Shown here one piece after another: positions 48,698 to 58,681 of a stretch of DNA of 64,000 bases. The notes under the pieces were generated by a model. That model was not told where the DNA came from, ran no database searches, and saw only the letters and a program-made list of their open reading frames with translations. This DNA comes from Kaistella haifensis DSM 19056 (GTDB taxonomy: Bacteria > Bacteroidota > Bacteroidia > Flavobacteriales > Weeksellaceae), in assembly GCF_000735695.2 (NCBI RefSeq), contig NZ_JASZ02000004.1, forward strand, positions 1 to 64,000, given 5' to 3'. Each line of letters opens with the position of its first letter. Position 1 is the first letter of the stretch. The position numbers were made by a program, and so were the translations under genes.

Positions 48698-51079
48698 TTA
48701 AAATTTAAATTGAACTGTCGCCACGAAATTTCGTCCGGGTTCCGGCATGAAATACCTCAATCTATTGAGATATTCTTTGTAACTGGTATTAAAAATATTG
48801 TTGACTCTGAAATTGATGTTCATATTTTTTAAAACATCAAACCCAAAAGCGGCATTGAAAATTGAATATGAAGCCGGTGTAGAACTGTAATCTATTTCTC
48901 GGGTAACAAAAGTTCCGTTTTCAATGAAATCCACATTTTGGTTTCGGATTGGATATCTTTTCTGCTGAAATACGGTTTCGTTTTCCAACTTTACAAATAG
49001 ATTTCCAGCTTTTTCAGATTTCCATTCCAGGGAATTTCTCCAATTGGTAGGCATCATTAAAATTAATGGTTCTTGATTTCCCAAATCGTCACCGCGCAAA
49101 GTACTGAAGGAAGAATTCAACTTCAACTGATCGGTAAATTTCAATTCCGCATCAGCATCCACTCCGAAAATCCTCGCTCTGTTTTGCTGATAACTCCACA
49201 CCACAAACACCCCTCTGTTGGTAGATTTCACCCCGGTTGGGATCTGGTTAATAAACGAATCCGAGAACATAAGATATGGATTGATTTCGAAAGATAATCC
49301 CATCAAAAAGTCCACTTTTGCGATGGTAGAAAAATTCAGATGGTAGATGCTTTCTTTTTTCATGTTCAAGGCACCTTCTTCCATAATTGCGGCAGAATGG
49401 TGTAGCCCATCCGCAAACAGTTCCGCCGCATTCGGAGCGCGTTCTGCTCGGGAAAAATTCAGTTTGAAATTCCAATTTTTATTCAATAGATAATTGAATC
49501 CCACATTTCCCGAAAAGTTATGATAATCTAAAACAGGATGTGTCAAAACTCGGCTATCGCTTTCTTTTACAAAGAATTCCGGAAAAAGGTTCGCATATTT
49601 TTCCCAAACGGATGCATCGTAATATTTGTAAGCATCGTATCGGTTGAAATCGTATCTCGCACCGGCTTCTGCATTTAGCTGATCATTGATTTGAAATTTG
49701 AAAACAGAAAAAATTCCGGCATCGTAGCGAAAATAATCTGGAATCAAACGCCTTGCTTTAGTAGCCGGATTCGGAAAATTATCTTGCAAACCAACAGAAA
49801 TTCCGCTTTCAATGTTCCATTTTCCTCTCTCCAAAAGATGGGTCAAGCTTGCATTATGAGTAGTTAATCGCAAATCCATCGAAGGAGTTTCGCTCAAATC
49901 ACCTTTCCTGATGTCGTATTCTTTTCTATTATTCAACTGAAAACTATATTGCAAAGAGATCTTCCCGATATTGTAAAACCGTTTGTACGCAGAAATTTTT
50001 GCCAAGTGATGACTTACTTCCTGCTTTGGATTTTCGATATTATAACTGAATTCATCCAAAAAATAAGGCTGCCCCAAATTGATGGCTTTATAAAAATCTT
50101 CCGGGCCGCCAAGATGCGCACCTTTGAAAATTCCAAATTCCTGCTGAATTCCGCTGTAAAAAACATCAAAACCCTGCTTGAAAGAATGATTTCCGAAGGA
50201 AAAATCAAAAGAGCTAACTTCCGCTCCCGTGTTTTGCAAGGTATGATGTGGAATGTATTGATCGCCCAACTTTTTATAGGATCCACCGGACTTTACAAAC
50301 CACTGGTTTTCCCAAGTTTTAGCGACATCTACAGCAACTTCTCCTCCTTTTCCGTTCGATATTCCAGAGAATTTCAATCGTCCTAAAATAGTATCTTTTT
50401 TTGGGGTAATTGCCGGTTCCAAAATCACCACTCCACCCACACTTTCGTTGCCGTATTTCAATGCAGATGCACCTTTTACTACATCAATATGTTCAAACAT
50501 TTTCACATCAACATTCGGTGCATGCTCCACTCCCCACTCCTGTTCCGCCATTTTCACACCATTGTTCATGATCGAAACTCGCGTTCCGTACAGCCCGTGA
50601 ATAACAGGTTTGGAAATATTATTTCCCGTTTTCAAAGCAGTGACACCTGAGATTCCGGCGAGCAGATTACCGAGATTTTCGGTAGAATTCCGGTCGATTT
50701 CTTCTTTGTTTAATGTTTTAATCAAAACAGATCCCTCTTTTTTATGAATGGCGTGAATTTTCACAGTTTCAATTTCGGAGATATGATGTTCCAGATTCAG
50801 AGTAATTTCCAGATCTTTATTCACCGTTATTTTTTCTGTTAATGGTTCGCAATCTGGATGGTTTGCGGTGATGATGTAATTTCCTTTTTTAATGGAACTG
50901 AAACTGAAGTTTCCGTTTGTATCGGAGTTTTCTGTGTAATCACCGATCTTGATTACTGCGTTTTTCAAAGGAACTTTATCATGAAAATCGATGATTTTAC
51001 CTTGAATTTTAAAAGTTTGCTGTGCGCTGAAGAATGTGAATCCAAAAAGGATCAACAAAATATTGAAAGTAAATTTCAT
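48698..51079 (-). CDS. TonB-dependent receptor, ZnuD-like
   Basis: Outer-membrane TonB-dependent transporter of 793 residues. It has signal MKFTFNILLILFGFTFFSAQ, a carboxypeptidase-regulatory-like domain (GKIIDFHDKVPLKNAVIKIGDY), a plug (NLGNLLAGISGVTALKTGNNISKPVIHGLYGTRVSIMNNGVKMAEQEWG, read as KPVIHGLYG and EQEWGVEHAPNVD) and a barrel ending in the typical aromatic ...TVQFKF. HGLYG and WGxEHAP motifs plus many surface His (HHTLQN, GNHSFKQG, LHHSAAIMEE) are typical of zinc receptors like ZnuD. No haem or siderophore genes are near. Operon with flanking His-rich genes. Confidence 0.9.
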   Translation of the reverse strand: MKFTFNILLILFGFTFFSAQQTFKIQGKIIDFHDKVPLKNAVIKIGDYTENSDTNGNFSFSSIKKGNYIITANHPDCEPLTEKITVNKDLEITLNLEHHISEIETVKIHAIHKKEGSVLIKTLNKEEIDRNSTENLGNLLAGISGVTALKTGNNISKPVIHGLYGTRVSIMNNGVKMAEQEWGVEHAPNVDVKMFEHIDVVKGASALKYGNESVGGVVILEPAITPKKDTILGRLKFSGISNGKGGEVAVDVAKTWENQWFVKSGGSYKKLGDQYIPHHTLQNTGAEVSSFDFSFGNHSFKQGFDVFYSGIQQEFGIFKGAHLGGPEDFYKAINLGQPYFLDEFSYNIENPKQEVSHHLAKISAYKRFYNIGKISLQYSFQLNNRKEYDIRKGDLSETPSMDLRLTTHNASLTHLLERGKWNIESGISVGLQDNFPNPATKARRLIPDYFRYDAGIFSVFKFQINDQLNAEAGARYDFNRYDAYKYYDASVWEKYANLFPEFFVKESDSRVLTHPVLDYHNFSGNVGFNYLLNKNWNFKLNFSRAERAPNAAELFADGLHHSAAIMEEGALNMKKESIYHLNFSTIAKVDFLMGLSFEINPYLMFSDSFINQIPTGVKSTNRGVFVVWSYQQNRARIFGVDADAELKFTDQLKLNSSFSTLRGDDLGNQEPLILMMPTNWRNSLEWKSEKAGNLFVKLENETVFQQKRYPIRNQNVDFIENGTFVTREIDYSSTPASYSIFNAAFGFDVLKNMNINFRVNNIFNTSYKEYLNRLRYFMPEPGRNFVATVQFKF

Positions 51080-51169
51080 TTAAATATAAATTTCAAATTA
51101 ATTAAATACGGGAACTTTAAAGATTCAATCATGAACCTTTAACAATACATTTCGCTGCAAATGTGTTAA

Positions 51170-51526
51170 TTAAATGAAATTTGAAGGAGGTCCCCGAAGT
51201 TCGAAGTAACGGATTTCAAGTTTAGAAAACCGCTGTGCATATGCGGAAATTTCTTTTTGAAAATCATCAGTTTGAATAAATGCCAACTGAAAATCTTCAG
51301 GAAGCAAAGAATGGCCATCGTGCAGAAGATGACAGGATAAACAGTCGATGAAATCTGTTGAAAAAGAACTTTTGGAAAATGTTTTTTCAGATTTTTTTAA
51401 GTGATAATCCTTGAAAACTTCGCCACTCCCATGATTATGAAAATTCTGAGAGAACAAAGCCACGAAAAGATAAAACCCTGTAAATACAGTAGCTAAAAAA
51501 CTTCGCAGATGTTCTTTAATCATCAT
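51170..51526 (-). CDS. Small His/Cys-containing membrane-anchored protein
   Basis: 118-residue protein, first gene of the receptor operon. One N-terminal hydrophobic segment (FLATVFTGFYLFVALFSQ) is followed by NFHNHGSGEVF and FIDCLSCHLLHDGHSL, a CxxCH next to further His. This set of ligands suggests metal binding. I do not recognise a named family, though DUF2946-type proteins have a similar plan. CxxCH could also be a haem attachment site, but the size and context favour metal handling. Confidence 0.65.
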   Translation of the reverse strand: MMIKEHLRSFLATVFTGFYLFVALFSQNFHNHGSGEVFKDYHLKKSEKTFSKSSFSTDFIDCLSCHLLHDGHSLLPEDFQLAFIQTDDFQKEISAYAQRFSKLEIRYFELRGPPSNFI

Positions 51527-51530
51527 GTTG

Positions 51531-51563
51531 CAAAACTAATGTTTTTTTACCAAATGTTATCAA
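51531..51563 (-). promoter_or_regulatory. Promoter of the metal-uptake operon
   Basis: On the minus strand TTG (51561-51563), a 22-base spacer, and TAGTTTTG (51531-51538) match the Bacteroidetes consensus. The transcript would start almost at the ATG at 51526, so it may have little or no leader. Any Zur-type operator would be expected here; I cannot identify one with confidence. Confidence 0.45.
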
Positions 51564-51593
51564 GCAAAACTTTATTCTTTAAACTTGTTTTTG

Positions 51594-51601
51594 TAAATTT
51601 G
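51594..51601 (+). promoter_or_regulatory. -7 box upstream of pfkA
   Basis: TAAATTTG fits the TAnnTTTG consensus 18 bases before the ATG; I do not see a good upstream TTG at the usual spacing. Confidence 0.4.
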
Positions 51602-51618
51602 TAAAGAAATTATTATGT

Positions 51619-52605
51619 ATGAACGAAAGCGCAGTAAAAAAGATTGCGGTTCTCACTTCCGGTGGCGACGCACCCGGTATGAATGCCGCTCTAAGAGCAG
51701 TTGTAAGAACTGCTAACCATTATGTTATTGAATGTTTTGGGGTAAGAGAAGGTTATAACGGCCTGATTAATGACGATTTTACGAAAATGGGTCCCCGATC
51801 CGTAAAAAACATCATCGGCGCAGGTGGTACCATTTTGCGTTCCGCCAGATCTTTAGAATTCAAAACTAAAGAAGGCAGACAAAAAGCCTACGACAACTGC
51901 ATAAAACACGGCATCGACGGGCTAGTTTGCATCGGTGGTGACGGTACATTTACTGGAGCAAAAATCTTCAATGAAGAATTTGGCATCAAAGTAATCGGAG
52001 TTCCGGGAACGATCGACAACGATATTTTCGGAACCGACAATACAATCGGCTACGATACTGCCTTGAATACCGCAATGGATGCCATTGATAAAATTCGTGA
52101 TACCGCAACTTCCCACAACCGCGTATTCTTCGTTGAAGTAATGGGTCGCGATGCCGGATTCATTGCATTGAATAGCGGATTAGCAACCGGCGCTGTAGAC
52201 ATTCTAATTCCTGAAAAGAAAGACAGCATTGAAGATCTTTTTGCTACTTTCGAAAGAGCAGAAAAAGCAGGTAAATCATCAAGCATCGTGGTAGTAGCCG
52301 AAGGTGAAAAACTAGGCAGTATTTACGATTTAGCAAAAGCTACAAAAGCAGGTTTCCCTGATTATGATATTCGAGTTGCGATTTTGGGGCATATCCAAAG
52401 AGGTGGTTCACCAAGTTGTGCCGATAGAGTTTTGGCGAGCCGTTTAGGTTTTGGCGCTGTAGTAGGATTAATGAAAGGAAAAACCAATGTGATGGCCGGT
52501 TTGCAATCGAATAATTTGGTCTTCACCCCGTTTGAAGAAGCCATTAAAAAACACAATGAAATCAATCAAGAACTTATGTTGCTATCCGAAATTTTAGCGA
52601 TTTAA
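51619..52605 (+). CDS. pfkA: 6-phosphofructokinase
   Basis: ATP-dependent phosphofructokinase committing fructose-6-phosphate to glycolysis. Motifs are TSGGDAPGMNAALRAVVR, CIGGDGTFTGA, GVPGTIDNDIFGTDNTIGYDTALNT (PGTIDND catalytic loop), and the signature GHIQRGGSPSCADRVLASRLG. The Gly in GGDGT is typical of ATP rather than pyrophosphate users. Length 328 is normal. gapA follows 52 bases downstream, making a glycolytic pair. Confidence 0.97.
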   Translation: MNESAVKKIAVLTSGGDAPGMNAALRAVVRTANHYVIECFGVREGYNGLINDDFTKMGPRSVKNIIGAGGTILRSARSLEFKTKEGRQKAYDNCIKHGIDGLVCIGGDGTFTGAKIFNEEFGIKVIGVPGTIDNDIFGTDNTIGYDTALNTAMDAIDKIRDTATSHNRVFFVEVMGRDAGFIALNSGLATGAVDILIPEKKDSIEDLFATFERAEKAGKSSSIVVVAEGEKLGSIYDLAKATKAGFPDYDIRVAILGHIQRGGSPSCADRVLASRLGFGAVVGLMKGKTNVMAGLQSNNLVFTPFEEAIKKHNEINQELMLLSEILAI

Positions 52606-52612
52606 ATTCTAA

Positions 52613-53662
<1,050 letters not shown>

Positions 53663-53686
53663 TCGGCTTTTTAACTATATGATAAG

Positions 53687-53717
53687 AACCTCCTAAATTT
53701 TTTGGAGGTTTTTTTTT
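53687..53717 (+). terminator. Terminator of gapA
   Basis: AACCTCC and GGAGGTT arms around TAAATTTTTT, then a T run of about nine. Confidence 0.85.
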
Positions 53718-53723
53718 GAGTTG

Positions 53724-53800
53724 GCGCGAGCGAAGCGAGCGACAAAACGGCCGCATTGCCATTGCGAGGAGTGAAGCGCAGCGAAACGACAAAGCAATCT
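53724..53800. repeat. Dispersed-repeat-like sequence
   Basis: Contains GCGCGAGCGAAGCGAGCG (53724-53741) and, at 53759-53800, a stretch beginning CCATTGCGAGGAGTGAAG and ending in CGACAAAGCAATCT. The second half matches a widely scattered bacterial repeat type of the form CATTGCGAGGAG...ACGAAGCAATCT, known in several phyla. It is clearly richer in GC than the surrounding sequence. No coding content. Confidence 0.6.
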
Positions 53801-53874
53801 AAGTAATTTATTAATGTGGCAATACCCTCTCCAACGCCAAAGCAGCAACTCGGGTCGCTACGTCCACTACAATC

Positions 53875-53913
53875 TTTTTTTTGCGCGGCGGCTTCGCCGC
53901 CGCGCAAAAAAAA
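53875..53913. repeat. Perfect 18-bp GC-rich hairpin
   Basis: Arms TTTTTTTTGCGCGGCGGC (53875-53892) and GCCGCCGCGCAAAAAAAA (53896-53913) enclose TTC. The similarity extends outward as AATC before and GGATT after. It is too large and symmetric for an ordinary terminator, and its GC core stands out in this AT-rich genome. It lies between gapA and a small membrane protein gene. Confidence 0.85.
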
Positions 53914-53972
53914 GGATTTTCGTTACCATCGCTATTGCGGATTCTCGGCTTAAAACTTGCAGCGTTTTAAAA

Positions 53973-54395
53973 ATGAAAAATTCCATAAAAATTTCTTTAA
54001 TATTCGTTGGATTACTTCTACAGTTTTTCCTAGGAAATTTTATCGTGAAAGAATTCGTATTTGGTGATTCAAAAGCAACTTTTTTAGAAATTATTTTATA
54101 TCAACTTGTCGTTTTACCTCCATTTTTTCTTGCAGTAATTTTACTACTTGAAAGCAAAAATTTCGGAAGAACAGTTTTCTACTCAATACTATTTTATGGC
54201 TTTGCAGCCACCATCATTCATCTTTTCCATAGAGTTCCTAATTCAGTAGAATATCCATCAGGAAAAATAAGTTTGGGAAGTCATGGTTTTTATGTTACTG
54301 GTGGCGGTGTAGATGCATTTAGTATTATCCCGCATTTTGTTCTGACTTTAGTAATTTTATGGCTGTTAAAAAATTCTTCAAAAAATGCAGATTGA
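53973..54395 (+). CDS. Small polytopic membrane protein, unknown
   Basis: 140 residues with about four hydrophobic segments (ISLIFVGLLLQFFLGNFIV, LVVLPPFFLAVILLL, TVFYSILFYGFAATIIHLF, FVLTLVILWLL). The ATG at 53973 begins MKNSIKISLIF; a longer frame from 53814 runs back through the GC-rich repeat and is not credible. Its last 11 bases overlap the start of the MpaB-like gene, so the two are coupled. I do not recognise a family. Confidence 0.7.
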   Translation: MKNSIKISLIFVGLLLQFFLGNFIVKEFVFGDSKATFLEIILYQLVVLPPFFLAVILLLESKNFGRTVFYSILFYGFAATIIHLFHRVPNSVEYPSGKISLGSHGFYVTGGGVDAFSIIPHFVLTLVILWLLKNSSKNAD

Positions 54396-55590
54396 GCCAA
54401 AATTTAAAGATTCCGAACATTTCAAAACCTTTTGGGCAAAAGGCAACGGAAAACAACTGCTCGATTGGTCAGGCTGGAAACCGACTTTCGAAAATTTTGA
54501 AAAATTCGCGCATCTTTATTATCAAGTCGATGAATTGGGCGACAATGCAGTGAATGACACTTATCTCAAACTCCCCTACAATGAAGCTTCAGCCTCAGTT
54601 CAGCAGTTTTCAAAAAACAAAATTTCGGAAAGCGATGACGCACCAGAAAGTGTAAAAAAATTATTTCTGCAGATGCAGGAAGTTCCCGCTTGGTTTGATG
54701 AAAACTTAGCAAATATCGGTGCCAGATTATGCATAAGAAGCGGAACGAATGCATTGATTATCCTTCGGGATTTTGTGCTGATGGGCGGTTACGACTACGC
54801 TTACCTCAACAAACCCTTAATTTTTACTGGTGCGTTAAAAAAAGGTGCAGTAAAACGCCTGAAAGATACGCTTGAATTCTGGGTTCATGTTACCCGTGAA
54901 GATGCGCTGAAAGTGAATTCTGAAGCCTATCAATTAATTGTAAGAACGCGTTTAATGCATTCTTACGCAAGACTCACTATTAAAAAGAAAATTGTGAACT
55001 GGGATTACGAAAACTGGGGCGAACCCATTAATTCCTGGGACATGATTGCGACTTATACCGGTTTTAGCTTGGTATTCATGCAGGGTTTGAAAAAATTAGG
55101 AGTAAAAATTACAGAGGAAGAGGAACAGGGTGTTTTTCATCTTTGGAAATACATTGGTTATCTTTTGGGAATTCCGCCCGAATTTTTACCCGAAAATAAA
55201 CAGCAAGCCGTTGAACATTTGTATTTATGGAGCTCGACACAAGATAAAGGCGACAAAGATTCCATCCATTTAGCAAAAGCTTTGCTTGATGAAAATTTAG
55301 AAAACACCATTTACAAATATCCGTTTCAAAGAAAATTGTTGCTGAATCTCCATCAAAGCATGAATTGGTTTTTACTCGATAAAGAAATTAATGAACGTTT
55401 GAGCATCCCGAAAGTTTCAGTTTCAGCAATCTTTCCAAAAATAGTCGTTCAAACCAACAAAATTTCACAAAAAATTTTCGATTTAAATAATCCCGAGAAA
55501 TATCAAAAATTAGTCGAAGTAGGAAACAAACAGCAAATGCAGGTTTTACGGGATTATATCAAACACACACCGAAAGATTTTCAGTATTAA
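54385..55590 (+). CDS. MpaB-like oxygenase (DUF2236)
   Basis: 401-residue member of the DUF2236/MpaB family, a helical fold that includes the haem enzyme latex-clearing protein. Conserved region: ALKKGAVKRLKDTLEFWVHVTRED followed by VRTRLMHSYARLTI, where the His is the expected proximal haem ligand. TGFSLVFMQGLKKLGV and YLWSSTQDKGDKDS follow. Substrate unknown; members oxidise polyprenoid or hydrophobic molecules. Overlap with the upstream small membrane protein suggests they act together. Confidence 0.8.
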   Translation: MQIEPKFKDSEHFKTFWAKGNGKQLLDWSGWKPTFENFEKFAHLYYQVDELGDNAVNDTYLKLPYNEASASVQQFSKNKISESDDAPESVKKLFLQMQEVPAWFDENLANIGARLCIRSGTNALIILRDFVLMGGYDYAYLNKPLIFTGALKKGAVKRLKDTLEFWVHVTREDALKVNSEAYQLIVRTRLMHSYARLTIKKKIVNWDYENWGEPINSWDMIATYTGFSLVFMQGLKKLGVKITEEEEQGVFHLWKYIGYLLGIPPEFLPENKQQAVEHLYLWSSTQDKGDKDSIHLAKALLDENLENTIYKYPFQRKLLLNLHQSMNWFLLDKEINERLSIPKVSVSAIFPKIVVQTNKISQKIFDLNNPEKYQKLVEVGNKQQMQVLRDYIKHTPKDFQY

Positions 55591-55597
55591 ATAAAAA

Positions 55598-55623
55598 ACG
55601 GTCTGCAAATTTGCGGACCGTTT
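55598..55623. terminator. Bidirectional terminator
   Basis: AACGGTC and GACCGTT arms with an inner GCAAATTTGC palindrome, between the convergent MpaB and GH13 genes. Confidence 0.75.
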
Positions 55624-55643
55624 CAATTTGTATACTAAGATTG

Positions 55644-58514
55644 CTATTTCACCATCATCTTGGTAACAGCAACTCCTTTGTCAGATTTCAGCTGAATGAG
55701 ATACATTCCTGTTTTCAATCCATTGATCGAAATGGCTTCGTCACCGTTATCCTTTGAAATTTTTACTGTTTTAACCAAAGCTCCGGACAAGTCGTAAATC
55801 GCAACTGTTCCGTTTTTAGCGTTAGTATATCGCAAGTTTGCGGTTCCGTTGGTTACCGGATTCTGGGTTAGGGTTAAAGAAACTGCATTTTTAACGGCAC
55901 CTGTTTCATCCGTTGCCAAAGCAGACGCATTTCCGAAGATTCGGAAGCCTCCCGGTTCAATGGTAATTGGTGCGGTAGTGCTGGAAACAGGAACCGAAGT
56001 ATTATCCATCAAGTTCACCCAACTTCCGGTATAAGGGAAATCAGGAACGATATTCTGCGCGGTCAAAGTAAAGTTAGCCAGAATCACTACGTTCTTCAGT
56101 GCACTTGTAGCATTGTTATTCCAGATAAATATTCTCGGCATCAGATTTCCGGATTCTATTGTAAAAGTTTTGGTATTGAAAACTTCATTGGAAAGTCTCA
56201 GTTCCAACATTTTCGCCCATGTATCGTAAACGGATTTTCTTGCGGCGTCAGTATCATAACCCAATCCAAATGCAGTTGGTTTCGGACTCAGTTTACAGTC
56301 GCCAGGAATCGCGTCGCTTTCAGTGTTTACAGTAACACCATCCTCACAGGTATAGATACTTTTATCAAAACCTAATTCAGCGAACTGCCAAATCATTTTC
56401 GGACCAGGAACAGTAAGGAACACTGCGCCATAAGCTTTCTGTCTCTGCAGTGCGTTGTTCAGATCTCTGGTGTCGTAGCCTGCGGTTGATGCCCCGAAAT
56501 TGATATTTTTATACATGATTCTTTCCTCATCATGACTTTCACCATAACTCATGGCTCTTCTTTCGGAGAACCCATGAGCTTCGAAATCCACTCTGTTAAA
56601 GTTGCTGCTTGCAGCAAATCCCATCGTGTTCTGGTTATAGGCATTTGTATGTTTATCCCACATCATTACACCTTTTCCTTCACCAACACGGTAATTAGCC
56701 CACTGTCCTTCTTCAGAATCCGTTCCGAGATGTTCGAAAATAATATAGGAAGTTGGATCATAACTCCACTGTTTGTCGGCATAACCTCTTAAAATATTCA
56801 CCCTGTCCTGCTGGTAAGCGTTGGTACACGCATCATCACCTGCAGTACAGTTTTGCGTAAATCCTTTCGTTAAATCCCAACGGAATCCGTCAACTTTGTA
56901 TTCTTTAATCCAATGTTCAATAACACGGTCTACATAATATTTTGTTTCAGCTTTTGAATGGTTGAAATCATTAAACACACTATAAGAATGTTTCGCAACC
57001 TGATTGAAATAAGGATTATCAGCAGCAGGATCTCCGAAACCGTCACCATCCGGATCAACCATCCACATTCTTTCGATTGGACTTCTTCCGGTTGCGTGGT
57101 TAAAGGCGATATCTAAAATTACGGCAATTCCGTTTTGGTGGCATAGATCAATAAATTCCTTGAATTTTTCAGGCGTTCCGTACGCTTTATCCAAAGCATA
57201 ATGGAAACCTGTATTATAACCCCAGGAATTATTTCCGTCGAATTCCATTACAGGCATCAATTCAATTGCATTGATTTTCAAAGATTTTAAGTAAGAAATT
57301 TTATCAATTAAAGACTGCCAGGTTTTCTGGGTAGTGAAATCTCTTACAAGAAGTTCGTATACGATAAGATTTTCCTTAGCTGGTTTATTGAAATTGGTTA
57401 CCACCCACGGATAAGCAGGTTTTGCAGTCTGTATCACAGAAACCTCAAAACTCTGTCCTGCCGGATAAGCCGGAAGATTCGGATAAACCATTGCGTTCTG
57501 ATTGATATACGGATCATCGTAAGGCGAAAGAACTAAAGGTGAATAAGGATCCGCTACTTTAATTCCATCCGCAGTTCTGTATTGGAAAGTATAAATTTGT
57601 TGTGGCGTTAATCCTGTAATTTCAATCCAATAAAGATTCGGATTTGTGGTATCTCTTTTCATCAGATAATTTGCGCTTACCGTCCAGTTATTGAAGCTTC
57701 CTATCACATTTACAAAAGCTTTTCCGGGTGCATAAAGCGCTAAACCTACTTTAGTTGGATCAGCCGGATCGTAAGAAATTCCTTGTTTCATATAAGCCGG
57801 AATTGTAGCCGTTTGTACCGGAGTTGCAAGAGAAACAGTGAAAGTTTTAGTAACCACAGTTCCGTCCGAAGCACCGGTTGCAACCACTTCCATATTCGCA
57901 TCCTGAGTTACGGTATACGGAAAATTTAAAGAGGTAGAAGCCGAAGAACTTGTATAAACAGGATTTCCATTGGCTTTCACCACATAATTAGCTGGCTGAG
58001 AGGAATTTCCGGTAATATTAATCACCGTTCCGGAATTCACCACATTGGTACTTCCCGCAACAGGATTGGTTAAATTAAATTGAAATTTACCTACATTCAA
58101 GTTGATATCCTGCGATTGAACAGATCCGTTGATGGTTTTTACCAGAAATCCAATTTTAGAAAGCGGATTTGGGCGGTTTCCGTAGAAAGATTTCACCGTA
58201 TTCATGGTAAATGTGTAAGTTCCCGTAGATCCTGAACTGGAAACATGGGTTAGTTTATTAGCAGCATTCGAGGCTGTCCAAGTTCCGTTGGTTGGGGAAT
58301 CCGCGCTGGTGTTGTTCGAATCAACCGACCACGCCCACAAATAAAGCGCGTGCGAAGTTGCCACTCCAAAATTGGTTTCGTTCAGTGTAAAAGTTACCGT
58401 AATCGATTCGGTTTCGTTGAAAGTCGGCGGATTCACCGAATAGGAAACAGTTTGTTGTGCGATGGCCAAATAAGGCAATAGGAAAGCCATCATCAGCGTA
58501 TAAAAATATTTCAT
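55644..58514 (-). CDS. Secreted GH13 alpha-amylase-like enzyme with T9SS sorting domain
   Basis: Exported glycoside hydrolase of 956 residues acting on alpha-glucans. Signal MKYFYTLMMAFLLPYLAIAQQ. Two beta-sandwich starch-binding or E-set regions fill residues 25-360 (second CBM48-like: VGLALYAPGKAFVNVIGSFNNW). The GH13 barrel has INAIELMPVMEF, VDGFRWDLTKGF (nucleophile Asp), YIIFEHLGTDSEEG (acid Glu) and ESHDEERI (region IV His-Asp). A C-terminal domain (AIYDLSGALVKTVKI...MYLIQLKSDKGVAVTKMMVK, seen as LKSDKGVAVTKMMVK) is a type A sorting signal for type IX secretion, so it is surface-bound or released. Confidence 0.93.
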   Translation of the reverse strand: MKYFYTLMMAFLLPYLAIAQQTVSYSVNPPTFNETESITVTFTLNETNFGVATSHALYLWAWSVDSNNTSADSPTNGTWTASNAANKLTHVSSSGSTGTYTFTMNTVKSFYGNRPNPLSKIGFLVKTINGSVQSQDINLNVGKFQFNLTNPVAGSTNVVNSGTVINITGNSSQPANYVVKANGNPVYTSSSASTSLNFPYTVTQDANMEVVATGASDGTVVTKTFTVSLATPVQTATIPAYMKQGISYDPADPTKVGLALYAPGKAFVNVIGSFNNWTVSANYLMKRDTTNPNLYWIEITGLTPQQIYTFQYRTADGIKVADPYSPLVLSPYDDPYINQNAMVYPNLPAYPAGQSFEVSVIQTAKPAYPWVVTNFNKPAKENLIVYELLVRDFTTQKTWQSLIDKISYLKSLKINAIELMPVMEFDGNNSWGYNTGFHYALDKAYGTPEKFKEFIDLCHQNGIAVILDIAFNHATGRSPIERMWMVDPDGDGFGDPAADNPYFNQVAKHSYSVFNDFNHSKAETKYYVDRVIEHWIKEYKVDGFRWDLTKGFTQNCTAGDDACTNAYQQDRVNILRGYADKQWSYDPTSYIIFEHLGTDSEEGQWANYRVGEGKGVMMWDKHTNAYNQNTMGFAASSNFNRVDFEAHGFSERRAMSYGESHDEERIMYKNINFGASTAGYDTRDLNNALQRQKAYGAVFLTVPGPKMIWQFAELGFDKSIYTCEDGVTVNTESDAIPGDCKLSPKPTAFGLGYDTDAARKSVYDTWAKMLELRLSNEVFNTKTFTIESGNLMPRIFIWNNNATSALKNVVILANFTLTAQNIVPDFPYTGSWVNLMDNTSVPVSSTTAPITIEPGGFRIFGNASALATDETGAVKNAVSLTLTQNPVTNGTANLRYTNAKNGTVAIYDLSGALVKTVKISKDNGDEAISINGLKTGMYLIQLKSDKGVAVTKMMVK

Positions 58515-58681
58515 AGCATTATAAATTTTAATGGATGTAAAATTAAGAAAATGTAACGATAAAAAATCATTCTCTAAAAATTCTCATTGAAAATCCATTA
58601 AAATTTAAATTTTCTAAATGCTCATTAAAGAAATATAAAAAAAATCGCAATACACGATATTATTTTGCACGATAGAAAACT

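Noticed and set aside
53875-53913. Simple rho-independent terminator of gapA
   Set aside because: gapA already has a terminator at 53687-53717, and the hairpin is symmetric with A and T runs and a much longer GC stem, so it fits a repeat element better.
53814-53972. N-terminal extension of the small membrane protein through the GC-rich hairpin (many Arg residues)
   Set aside because: It translates the dispersed repeat; the ATG at 53973 gives a normal membrane protein start.
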